DNA of 64,000 bases from the NCBI RefSeq assembly GCF_963678635.1, contig NC_087063.1, positions 12,252,368 to 12,316,367 of the forward strand. Direction: 5' to 3'. The notes beneath the pieces were generated by a model. It searched no databases and was not told where the DNA came from. It worked only from the letters and a program-made list of their open reading frames with translations. The DNA comes from Symsagittifera roscoffensis (taxonomy: Eukaryota > Xenacoelomorpha > Acoela > Convolutidae). Positions within the stretch are counted from its first letter, which is position 1; the number at the start of each line of letters is the position of its first letter. The position numbers were made by a program, and so were the translations under genes. This document shows positions 29,307-40,709 of the stretch, piece by piece.

Positions 29307-32300
29307 ATGGCAGATCGCTTTTGGAAATCTATGCCTGCAGCGCTCAAGAGACCTAAGCTCGATGAACTATACAAACGCTTGAGGGATTTGGACTACACCC
29401 AAGTCGATGAGAGGATGGCGGTGATGTTGAACGCCATCCTGCAGTTAGAGGCGCAGGGTGAATGTAGGGAATCGGCGACAGAAGCTGTCTTGATGGTTGG
29501 CTACACATCAGGGGATATCCTATCAGGAGCAGACCAGATGGTTATCCTGGAACGTGGATGGAGGCGTGAGGGGATTCGAATTGGCAAGAAATCCCGGCTT
29601 GAGCAATAACACGGAATATGGCGCGGGAGAATTTCCACTCCCCGCCAGACCGCCAATGGGATTCGCGGCCCAATCCACGAGCAGGCCATTGTCGATGATA
29701 CGATCTCAACAGACGGAGTAAGCGTACCCGGACCTCAGCAGCTTGAAGAGAGAACTAGAGAGGACACAAAGGGAACGAGACAGGGCGAGCCTTGACAGGG
29801 ACGGTGCGAAGCTCGAGAGGCACCAGGCAAGCCTGGAAAGAGTTCAAGCGATCCTCGAGAGGGATTAGGCGAGGTGTGATCTCAACATGATCAGGGCGGA
29901 GTACCAGCAGGAGCAGAGGGTCCACGAGAACGAGGCGAACTGTGAGAAGCTGAAGTCGGAGATGGAGAAGATTCAGAGGAGACAACGAGAGCTCGCGATA
30001 CAGAAAGAAAAGAGGACGAGGACGACGGAACCAGCCGCCACAGGATCAAGACCAGAATCGCGAATGGAGGTGGACGAGGTTCCTCGGCCCAGTGGCCGAT
30101 TCAATTTAGACCGGGCGGCCCAGGAGCACATGAAAGAGGGGCTAGAGGTGTGGATACCAACTGAGCCGGTGCCCTCTGTACAGAGTCTGGATACGCAACG
30201 ATACGGCCATTGATGGAAGTCACGCTCCCGAGATATACCTCTAGTTCAACCACAAGCAGTAGCCAAATCGGGTCGAGTTCATCACGTCTCAAGGAGCTAC
30301 ATGATATGTTACAGTCGAGAACCCGCAGCGATTCGATGAGGGAAGAGCGACCTCCTACTTAGAAGGACCATCCAGTCAGGAGTGTGATAATCGCGAGCTA
30401 CAGGAAGAATACGGATGGCGCAGATCACAGGCACAACCGAATGGACTGGACGACGGCATAAAGGACCAGGAGGGACTGTTTTAATGACGCGGCCTGGGCT
30501 GAGTACTTCACTCAACCCAAAATACTGGAGGGTGCGGTTCACCTGATCATAGCGGACAATCTAATATGGGTACTGACGCGAATCCAGTCACACTTGAGTT
30601 TTTCTGGAGCTGCAACGCCGCAGATGTTGGCGTCCCTGGAGATGTTGGATATGATAAAAATGTACACGATGATGGGAACCAATGACGTGTCTAGAGGAGA
30701 GTCAAGGAAAGTGATGAGGTAGCACGAGAAGATGAGTTGCATCCTTCAGGAGCTGAGAATTTGTACTCGCCATCTGTACTGTCCCATCAACATGAAGTTT
30801 GACCAACATGCAATGGAGATGAATGTGAAAGTGCGCAATATTAACGGAGAAATCAGACAGATTCAGCAAAGAAGCGTGCTCCCCGTGAGATTGCTAGATC
30901 TGGCCGACCTGATGGAACGCTAACTTCCGGACAAGGCGTCCACGGACGGCATTCACTTTGATACGCCCAAGGGAACGGAATGGCTGAATGGTGTCTTCCA
31001 GAGCAAGATAAACTTGCTAGAGTCGGACCTGCTGGAAAGGGCCCAGTTTACCTTGGGTCCACCCCCGATACATCCTTTCTTTGCCCCTAGACCCCTATCC
31101 AGCCGTCTAGGAGCGAGAGTCGACTCGAGAGACAGTTCGAGGAGTAACCGGATCAGACAACCAGGATCCACACCGATGGAAGCTAAGTAGGCGAAGAATC
31201 ATCAACGCCCCAGAGTTCGTTGGTGTCTTCAGTAGTGGTGGTGGACAACAAGAGAGTGGAGAGACCGGCAGAGGCGAGCAAAACGCGATATCTGGAGAAG
31301 GTAAAAGAGTTGAATCTGGAGGATTTGGAATGCAGACAGGAGTTGGCAGAGGTCCTGGGACTCAAGAACGTGTCACACGAGGACCTGAGTCGACATCACT
31401 GTGTAGATTGGTTGAAGGCCCACGAGGCGCATTTCTCAAGGGCGAAGACAATGGAGACATCAGAATTGACTGGGATTCCACTGAAGTCGGTAATGGGACC
31501 AATAAACTATGGGCCACTCAAGCAGTTGGGGAGTCCAGGACTCATAGTGGAACCTCCCAAACATCGAACATGCATAGCCCGAATCAGGGTAGCAACTCCC
31601 GCACAGTTAAGAGTTGTGGAGAAGCTGCTTGAGCCGAGAGGCATGGGGCTACCGAATGCCGCATAATAGGGTTCTAAGCTAGCCGATGATCCGAGATATG
31701 GTAAGCCCTGTGGAAGCTCACAGTTGGCCAAGACGTTGGCAGTCTATGATTGATCGGACCCGGGAGCGGCAAGGGTAATCATCGTGGCGAGCTCGGATTT
31801 CAAAGAGACGTCCCCGAAACTATTTTGGCTGTAAACCTCAGTGTATTTGCTGCCTGGTGCGGAGTTAAATCAGATGCTGACCCTGGTGGTGGCGATCAAA
31901 TCGGTGATGCTTTGCGAGCCGGAACTGCTGCTATTTGCAGGAATGAACGATCACTTGCATGCGGCAGGGCTACTGGAGCACCTGAAAGACGAGGCACCAA
32001 CGCCCATGAAGATCTGGGAAGCGATCCAGACATTGTTCGCTGCAATGAATGAGGTGCAGGAATCTGTGGTTTCTCAATTCGGACCAAGGACGAGAGTAGC
32101 TATCACGACATCCCCGGTCTACGTGAGCATGCCGCCTGCTTTACAGTTTGTGTATGCCATGTTGATCTTGATAGCGGAAGGGAACGTGTGGCGGGTACTG
32201 ATAGCTGCCCCCAATCGCGGGCTGGAGCCGACAAACTTGAGGCTTCTTAAGTCGGAGCTGGCAGCGACATGGGCGGATGTGTCTCATGCCTTAAGAATTG

Positions 32301-35300
32301 GCAGATATCCTCATAGTACTGGATGAGGTCCTCTTACTTGAGATCTCAAACTTCGCTCAGAAATAAGGGGCAATCACCCGATAATAGGCCACTTGACAGC
32401 TAGCCTGTGGTTTCGAAGAATGGATCTGACAATCACGAGCTCCAACAGCAAGGCGTGGGGACCAAGCAACGAAAGGAAGAACGTGGCTGCGGCCGAAAAA
32501 CAATAGGAATCAATGACATACCGTCTAACGAAAGAGAGAGGCAGGTGACCGTTTCTGACCCCAAGGCTTGAGAATGCCCGAACAAGACGAGGGAGGATGC
32601 ACCACTTCTCATCAAGCAGATATGTGAGTTTCCTGAGGGGCAGCTAGAAGTGGCAGAAAGCAGAGACATGACGGTAGTAAGATATGGCACAGCGGCGAAT
32701 GAAGTCACCGTGGGGAGATTCTGGAGGGAACACGCGAAGGGTGATCTGCAGACGAGGAAAAATCACGAGATATTGAGATTCTTGAGCCTTTTTTGGGAGA
32801 AGAGATACATGGCTAGAGTGTTCTTTGCGAAAGATACCATCTTCGACGCGTTCGTGCAGGAATTGCTGAACATGCCAATAAATCTCTTGTTGGCTCTGTA
32901 CTTGGTCTACCCCAGGTATCTGTTCAACATGGGTCCGGCCTACATGTTCAGCAGGGGTGTGGAAACACAACGTTTTGATGGATATTTGACCATAGTGCTC
33001 TTGACCCACGGGGAACTAACAGCGTTTCATCGATTGATGAAATATGGGGAACCTCTGTCGATGGGGAAGACTCACCCAGGCGCGAAAAACTAATCGTATA
33101 AGTGCACGGCCGGGCTGAAGACGTTGTTTGTGGAGTATCTATTGATGCAAAATCGATACCTGACAGCCGAGGAAAAGAATCCCAGGACGAAAGAAGAGTT
33201 GAAGGAGACGAATGGAGGCATGCCTCTCTTGACCAATCTGCGTCTGGCCATGAGATCTGACCCACTAGGGATGGTCAGGGGGCTTGGTGAGGTCGTGACC
33301 TGCATCTACGGGCCGGCGGTAACATACGCCTTTCTTGATCCGCTCAGCGCGGCATACCGGAATTCAGTGGTGCACATGAGCTTGATAAGTGTGCTAGATG
33401 GGACAGCGTTAAACTGGTGCAGACAAGAGGAATTGAGGACACGGATGAGCGACACGGTGCTCTTCGGGAAAGTGAAAGATCCTGAGTTGATGGTGTTCAA
33501 CTTCCGGGGACAGTTACAGTGCAGAATTGGGTGAAAACGTGAGGGTCCCATTGAGGTCTACCCTAAATTCTGGAATTTGAATCCCCTGGCAGGGGATAAG
33601 CAAGAGATCTTGAGAATACCGGCATGGAAGGGAAGTTTTGACCTGGTAAAGAGAGTTGGAGATAATACTTGAGCGAGAAGTTCTGCCCACCGCTGTCCCG
33701 GAGTTCCCGATAATCGGAAGAATGAACCTGGGGGTGAGTATCTCGCTGGTGGTCGCATCCCTACACGCGAGAGTCACGGTGGAGAAACAACAGAAGGAGT
33801 TCACGGACGGTTGGGATCTCTTGTTTGTTGGATTTTCAACCGCAGTTTGTTTTCACACTTTCACACGTGCGAGATCAAGATAAATTTGTGGACGACACAA
33901 GCGAAAAAGATGAGAGTTTCGATGCCCCCGAAGTTCGAGGTTCATGATATCTTGAGAACGCTCGAGCAGGCTAGGCTGGAGAACATGCTGCCGGTTTGGG
34001 ATGATGGAAGAATGATCGTGGAGGAGGGACACATTGCCTTGAAAGATGAGATGAAGTTCGCCACGAGGAAATATCGAGCGCCCTACGGGTTGGAGCAATT
34101 AGAGATTGGAGCTAAAAGGAGCTAAATGCAGCAGGCCCCTTGTATGTAGCTCTCACGGAGTACAAAAAGCTGGACCCAGCAACACCATCACCCCTATTGG
34201 TGGGCACCCCTGGAGAAAAGAGAAGCGGTCCCGTGGAGAATAGGTTCAGAGACGCACTTGAGAGAAAACGAGCTGAATCTGAAGAAGGGGAGAGTGTGGA
34301 TGAGACTCTCAGTGAAGCAGGAGAAGAAATGGGGGTGGAGAATACGCCGGAGCAGAACCCAGCTGAAAGGGACTTCACCACACAAAAACTGCTGCAGGAC
34401 TTGAGTGGAGATGATTGAGCGAACAGAGCCCCACCACCCCTAACATCATCCCCTCGCAAAGACCTGGAATTTCCCTTGACGAGCGAGACTTCCAACATGG
34501 GGATGAAGCTCTTGAGCGCTGAAGAAGGCAAGAGGAACGCTTTTGAAGGCAAAAAATGGATGTTCCTGAACACTCTGGATGAGAAAGCGTGGCAAGAGTT
34601 CTTGACCGAGTTCAATCAGAAAGTTAAGAGCGAGACTACGCTGGAAGACTTCAAAGAGGAGTTATGGGACACGGTGATGAAGTTCGGGGAACCTGTCTTG
34701 ATGGGTACCGGATTGGATGAGAAGGCAAGAGAGGAGCTGTTGAGCAAGATGATCAAACCGAGGGGAGAAGAGCGGAAGACCAAAGATGACGCATGTAAAG
34801 ACAGCTGTACTCTGAACAAAAAAACTGATGATAAAATGATTAAGATTGAAAGGGATGATAAGAGTAAGACTAGTAATATGATTAAAGATACTAATATCCT
34901 TAAGGCTCGAGAAGGGGGAGGCAAGAGTTGGAAAGGCTGGACCGGGATAAAGAAGTCGAATCAGTGATGATAGTGGAAGATCCCCCTAGTAGAGGGATAG
35001 GGGTCTCGGAAGAGGAGAAGAGAGACAGAAGGATGCGGTCTCCGAAAATAATCTGAAGGAGATGGCTCACATGATTTGAGCGCGATGGAAGACAGCAGCT
35101 TGTAAGGGAAGCTCCGCACCAAGGAAGCTGGCCGAGGTGATGAAGGAAATGGAAGTCTCGACGAGCTCGGCAACGGAGAAAGACTACCGACCTCACAAGG
35201 CAAACAACAAGAGGGGATCGACGAGTGGACAGACGTGGGAAGTGGACTTTCGCAAAGAATGGCTCTCGACTAAGCACCAGGCTACTGGGAAACAAGTAGC

Positions 35301-36195
35301 TACCGATCCTCTTGAGAGAAATGCAACGAGGAATACAGCTCGACCTTGGTGGGTGGCTCTGAAGACCATGAAAAAACTGGAAGATTGCCTGAAGAAACTC
35401 GATTGTGGAGTGTCCCGCAAGTGTCGTAATTGGGCTACCCAACAAAAAGCCGAGATTAAAAAGTTGGGATTGGGGAATCAGCTGAAGCGAACTTGGCAGA
35501 ATCTGCTACAGGAATACTTCGAAGAGGCGATGAGAACACCATCGTCCGCGTTGCCGTTGATAGCAAATCCTTTTGCAGGACGGCTGGACAACTGATGTTC
35601 GCATGGAGCCTGATGGGAATAGAACTAGAGGTGTTGACCTCACGGAGGCTTGAGTTGTTTGAGAATGCTTGCAAAGTTTTTTCTATACCAATGGAGGTCC
35701 GGCATGTATGGAGCCGCATAAGATTCTTCCCATGGTTCCGAGCGACATTGACGTCTTGGTTATACGCGGTGACGAAGGATCACATGAAGAAACATCAGAA
35801 AGAATATCGACATTTCCTGGCTGAGTTAGGGTTTGAAGCTTTCAAAAGACCCTTATTGACCCATCGTAATGCAATCACAACGGGTTGGAAAAGAGCTGGT
35901 CGGGTGTCTGGGATAAGACCAAGGCGAGGGAGTCAATATTGGAAGAAGACTTGGCGATGAATTTGAGTTTGAGCCTACACAACTCTTTTTGCCTGAACCG
36001 GGTATCTAAAGTGAAGGACTTGACGAACCAGGCGAAGAGATTGCAAGAACAAAGGGAGTGGATGCAATCCTAAGAACAACTGAAGGCTTGGGAAGAGATC
36101 GTGATCAACTCGACGATGAGGAAGCGCTGCTGAAGCAGATCACAGTGTCAGACGCATCAGGACCTAGCACCTCGAAGGCGAGGAGCACGAAGTGA
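29307..36195 (+). pseudogene. Broken ORF2 of element B (full length, about 2,300 codons when aligned)
   Basis: The start MADRFW aligns with ORF2 of A. I place the end at the stop 36193-36195 after an acidic tail ending KARSTK. Stops and shifts break it into pieces, the largest at 31220-31666, 31841-32326, 32650-33093 and 33124-33534, with further long pieces at 34476-34967 and 35137-35595. The SGNH nucleophile block is degraded to ADN (near 30557), while GTND (near 30680) and DGIHFD (near 30950) remain. The second SGNH-like domain covers about 31780-32400. B shows the 3' part that is cut off in A: a charged lysine/glutamate-rich region (34140-34960), a Trp-rich segment (35330-35500) and a C-terminal segment with WLYAVTKDHMKKH (35750-35800). 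The 3' part matches nothing I recognise. Confidence 0.85.
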
Positions 36196-36629
36196 GCAGG
36201 GAGCTCAGTGTCGGTTTCTTGAGTCTTGAGAGGGAAAGAAAGGGGGGCTTGAGTGTGAACTCGGATAAAATCTGAGGAACGGAAAAGAAATTTTAATGAG
36301 CCAAAGTTTTGTTATTAATATGCTATATCTATTATATGAATCAAAATGCTGCATGACAATTTTTTGATTGGATAAAACAAAAGAAATTTTGATCTTTAGC
36401 TTACAAAGCGGAAATTTAGGGTGCAGGTGTATGCAGATTTTGATTGCTGTTTAGCGATAATGCAATTTTGTATGGTTGTGAAATTTGGGGTGTAGATAAA
36501 GTTGAATCTGCTGCATACTTCTCTAAATGACCACTGGCACTGTATCGTGAGCAACACTCAACATTCTGGGGACCCACTGGCAGACGGCGACACGCGATGA
36601 GGACATCGATCTTGAGTCCGGGTAGTGTG
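36196..36629 (+). other. 3' untranslated part of element B, with purine tract
   Basis: 434 bp between the ORF2 stop and the LTR boundary used here. A 20-base all-purine run (36228-36247, ending AAAGGGGGG) is a textbook polypurine tract for plus-strand priming. It lies about 380 bp before the recognised LTR start rather than next to it. The remaining sequence is AT-rich and I see nothing else in it. Confidence 0.6.
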
Positions 36630-37527
36630 TGCCAGTCAGTCATATTTGGAAGTTTGAACTTGAGCAACACAAAAAACTTGATTTTGGGGTGAAATGAAAT
36701 TTTTCAAAATTTCGAATTGGACATGTCATGCTCAAGATCCTCGCGACAACTGAAAGTATAAAAAGATTAACATCATAACAACCGATTTACAATCGCGGGA
36801 AAGTGGTCGAAAAAAGCAGCAGGAAATTGCTATTCGCAATTTCCAGACATACAAATACACAAGAGTAGAGCTGTCGTGTTCGAAATAGAAGGCACAGAGA
36901 TTACGAACAACGAAGAAACAAATTAGAAGTGGACCAGAGTGAACCGTCGGTGGAAAGGTAGACAACTGAAGTCTCCCAATGGTCCAGCCCCAAAACTTTT
37001 TTCTCAAGTCAAACTTCCTTTCTCAAGCTGGGACTTTTTAATTTAAAACTCCTCGAGTCAAACTTAATTCCTTGGTTATTCTGGAGTTATTTATTAAGTT
37101 AGTTACCCAAGCTCTAGAGTGTGCCGGTATGTGAGTACCCAATTTAAATTTCTTCAGTGTGTTTTACATTGTTAGGTTGAGGTAAGGCGAGTTTTAGGTT
37201 GATCCATCTGAAATGGATCAAAGTTCCACTGGCTAATAAAAAGTAGCTTTTGGGATTGTTCCGATCCTGTTTTTAACGGCGTTTGCGTGTTTTAGGTACG
37301 TTGAGACCTAAGTATGGAGACGTTCTTATTTTCTAGAGTGGGGGGATATTTTGGTAGTGGCCTCTAAGCTGTAACAAAAGTTTTAGTCTCATGTCGCAAT
37401 TGAACCGAATTGGCTCCGACTGGTTGAGGTAGAAAAATACAAGAGATAGTTTCCCTGACTCTTGAGCCGATGGTTATAGGGCCTATTTTTTAGACCTCAT
37501 ATGTGACTTAAATAGGCGACTGTTACA
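36630..37527 (+). repeat. 3' LTR of element B (898 bp)
   Basis: Starts TGCCAGTCAG and ends TGTTACA. It matches 17606-18497 across its length, with the hairpin (37199-37221) and AATAAA (37235-37240) in the same places. Scattered differences from the 5' LTR indicate an old insertion. Confidence 0.85.
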
Positions 37528-40500
37528 CAAAAATATGCCATATGGAGTTACTATTTTTCCCTAAATGAACTTAAAACTTCGAATAACAGAAATCGATTTT
37601 TAAATTTGATCTTCGCTTGTTTGTGACATTCGACCAGAATGGCGCCAAAATGCGTGGTGACTTTGAAATTTCAATGTGACAGTAAACTGGGAAAATTGGC
37701 AATTTTAGCTGATAAGCAGTATTAATACATGCATTTATATCAAACAGGATTGTTAGGATCAAAATTTTGGACCGTTTCTGGTGCCTGCACTGTAGGTAGT
37801 TTGAGTATTTGAGCACGTTAATGCTATTTGCGCTCAATCCGGAAGTGTCTTGGGATTAGAGAGGAAGACTGATCCGGTAAGCAGTGCAAGGAGCAGCCGG
37901 AAGGGTCTCAAAGACAACAACAATCGACTGCTGGGTATCGTCAACAAGTTTTGTATCCCTTTTGTGAAAAAATTAAAATATCAATTTGTGGGGTGCGCGA
38001 CAGTGACTGCATTGAATTGAGTCTTCACCGAGTTGCAAATTTCCGAGTTAAGCACCTTTATTCGGATATTGAACAAACCCGGAGGGGTATAATATTACTT
38101 TAATTACTTTTGATACTGCCTGTATTGAAACTCCTATTTCGTTTTTCAGTGAAAAACATAGTAAACACACCGGTTTTTAGGGTCAAAATGATGATATTTT
38201 GATCCCCCCACAAATCGCGCTTTTTGAGATATCGATAATTTTTGAACAGGAAAAAAGCGCTAAATTAGTGAATTATATTGTAACTGTACTAATACAATTA
38301 GTAGAACCAGTTAAATTAAGTTCGAACGTGCTTGGAACTAATTGGGTACCAAAAACCCAATTGTCGTGATTTCTGAAAAACGAAACGTTACAATATGAGA
38401 AAATTTTTTGAAATTTTTGCGTTAGGGCAATGAAAAATGTTGTTCGGACAACATTCACTAGTGAATCGACATGTTTTAAAACCCAATTTGCCAATCAAAT
38501 TCCGGGCTCCAGTGAAGTCGAACTTAACGTGTTTGATTTAGTGGATTTATCAATCCGGAAGGGTCCAAATAGCATTGTTTGTTTGGGCAGTTTTTTACAT
38601 CTGAAACTTTTGAAACCGGATTTATTTTGCATTGAACTTGAAGGGTATATGCGTTTTGAGATCGTATCAATAATTTTTAAGTCAATATGACAAGAATTGC
38701 GGAGAAAGTAAGGGAGAACCTATAAGATAGGAAAGTCTTTGAGCTAATATTTTGGCTAATTTTGGCTAATATTTTGGCTAATATTTTTAGAACTACCCCA
38801 AAGATCTAGTTGATATTGGTACCACTAAATCCAAAACTAGGTGAGCTTACTCATAACGCCTTTGTTAATTGATAAGTAATCTTAGAAAACTTTTAAGATT
38901 GTTGTAAGCAAAATTACCCATTTGTGAAGGTAGACCCATCACGTTTGTAAAAAAATTTTCGGAAAGCCCTTCTACCCCTACCAAAGCGTAGTAACGGTTG
39001 AATAAGGCAATTTTACGTTGTTCTCGACAAAACTGGAGGGTTAGGGAACCCAGAAAACGATAGTCGAGTCAAAACGAAGCTAGTTATAAGACCCTTTACA
39101 GTTCAGGAGAATTGTCGAATAAGCAGCTTAGCTTCAATCTGGAAGGGTCTAGGGACAGAATACACCCTTCCTAGTTAGTTCATATAGCATAATAGACTCG
39201 GATAATATATCAGGAAGGGTCTCGGGTGTGATTTTAAACGCCCCGGAAAAGCTTCTTTTACAAACCCGGAGGGGTCCCAATTCGGAAGTGTCCCAATTTT
39301 GCCAATCCGGAAGGTTCGTATTTCTGCCAATCCGGAAGGGTCCTAATTTTGCCAATCCGGAAGGGTCCTAATTTTGCCAATCTGGAAGGGTCCTAATTCA
39401 GAAGGGTCCTATTTTTGCCAATCCGGAAGGGTCCTAAATCTGCCAATCCGGAAGGGTCGTAATTCTGCCAATCCGGAAGGGTCCTAAGTTTGCCAATCCC
39501 GAAGGGTTGTAATTCTGTCAAACCGGAAGGGTCCTAATTTTGCCAATCCAGAAGGGTCCTAATTTTGCCAATCCCGAAGGATTCAAATTCGGAAGGGTCC
39601 TTATTTTATCAATCCGGAAGGGTCCTAATTTTGCCAATCCGGAAGGTTCCAATTCGGAAGAGTCCCTAATTTGCCAATCCGGAAGGGTGCAAATTCGGAA
39701 GGGTCCTACTTTTGCCGATCCGGAAGGGTCCTAATTTTGTCAATCCGGAAGGGTCCTAATTCGGAAGGGTCCTATTTTTGCCAATCCGGAAGGGTCCCAA
39801 TTCGGAGGGGTCCTAATTTTGCCAATCCGGAAGGGTCTTATTTCTCGTCAATCTGGAGGGGTCCCAGAAATGTCCTTTTTAATAAGTATATAGAACGGAC
39901 GTTATTGTAGGGATCCTAAAACGTAAGTAGACGAACAAGAGGTACAAAGTGAAAGGTGTAAGGATATTAGGAGTCAGGCTAGAAAATAGTGACTGCACTA
40001 GAAATTTGCCTTTAAACAAAATTTTGAAAAGACCATAGCAAAACAAAACAGGTCTAAGCCCGGAGATTTGCGACTCTAAGTCAAACTGAAAACAGGGTTT
40101 TAAAACCTCATTAATTATTTGTTATTGAGTGGGTAGGTTGGGAGTACACTATCTTTTAGATATATTGATATCATCAGTTTGTGCTAGCTTCATATCCTAT
40201 AAACAATAATAGTTGTAGTGAATAAATTGTATACACGCTGTACTGTGATAACCTATAAGAATTCGTGGTCACTATTTAGGTTAGACTTTTGGGGTTTACT
40301 TTTTTGTGTTAAAATTTTCAGTAGTCAGACAAAAAAAACCATAGTAAACGAATTGAGTGTATAAGCGGGAAGAATAGACAAATCGAAAATGAGTCTAGAC
40401 AAGTCGAGGTTAGGTAAACTAAGTGATAGCTCTAGGAAAATTAGACCAAAGAAATAAAGAAAATCATTGAATGACCCTTTTGTGGACAGGATTGCACGGA

Positions 40501-40709
40501 CACAAACCACCAAAATGGAGAAAGTGTCAGGCGTAATGGTTAAAACCACGAGTCAAAGTCCTCCGAAGGCCAAAAGGCAATGTTAGAAGTAGAGATCAAG
40601 CCGGACCCTACCCTGGAGGAGAATTGGACGGGACCTGGATCGGAAGGGAATGGGGACAGAAGACTGACAAGGTTTTGCCACTTCCATCGGGACTCTACAT
40701 CGAGAGGAG
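37528..40709 (+). other. Presumed 5' LTR remnant and leader of element C
   Basis: No gene is visible in these 3.2 kb. About 80 bases near 37650-37730 (CAGTAAACTGGGAAAATTGG and following) match about 58160-58245 downstream of element C, as would be expected if both are remains of C's LTRs. Single copies of the CCGGAAGGGTCC word occur near 37847, 37892, 38553 and 39130 before the array at 39262. An ATTTTGGCTAAT microrepeat sits at 38747-38787. The rest is AT-rich. LTR ends could not be placed. Confidence 0.4.
39262..39866 (+). repeat. Minisatellite in the leader of element C (25-bp unit, core CCGGAAGGGTCC)
   Basis: About 25 units of GTCCTAATTTTGCC followed by AATCCGGAAGG, mixed with shorter units reading AATTCGGAAGGGTCC. 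It occupies the same place relative to Gag-Pol as the unrelated arrays of A and B. A single GGAAGGGTCTCGGG copy occurs downstream of C (near 58443), so the monomer may come from C's own LTR or leader. Confidence 0.9.

Larger units (their letters stand above)
17606..37527 (+). mobile_element. Element B: complete but dead relative of element A (19.9 kb, both LTRs present)
   Basis: The layout is 5' LTR 17606-18497, leader to 21168, broken Gag-Pol 21169-28833, spacer, broken ORF2 29307-36195, 3' untranslated part and 3' LTR 36630-37527. The element gives the full size and structure of the family. Coding regions carry many stops, frameshifts and at least one large Gag deletion, and several catalytic residues are changed, so it cannot be autonomous. 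I found no convincing target-site duplication: CACAG precedes the 5' LTR and CAAAA follows the 3' LTR. Confidence 0.9.

Noticed and set aside
39540-39910. Short plus-strand frames with RKGPNFANPEGS-type repeats
   Set aside because: Translations of the 25-bp minisatellite of element C; not a gene.
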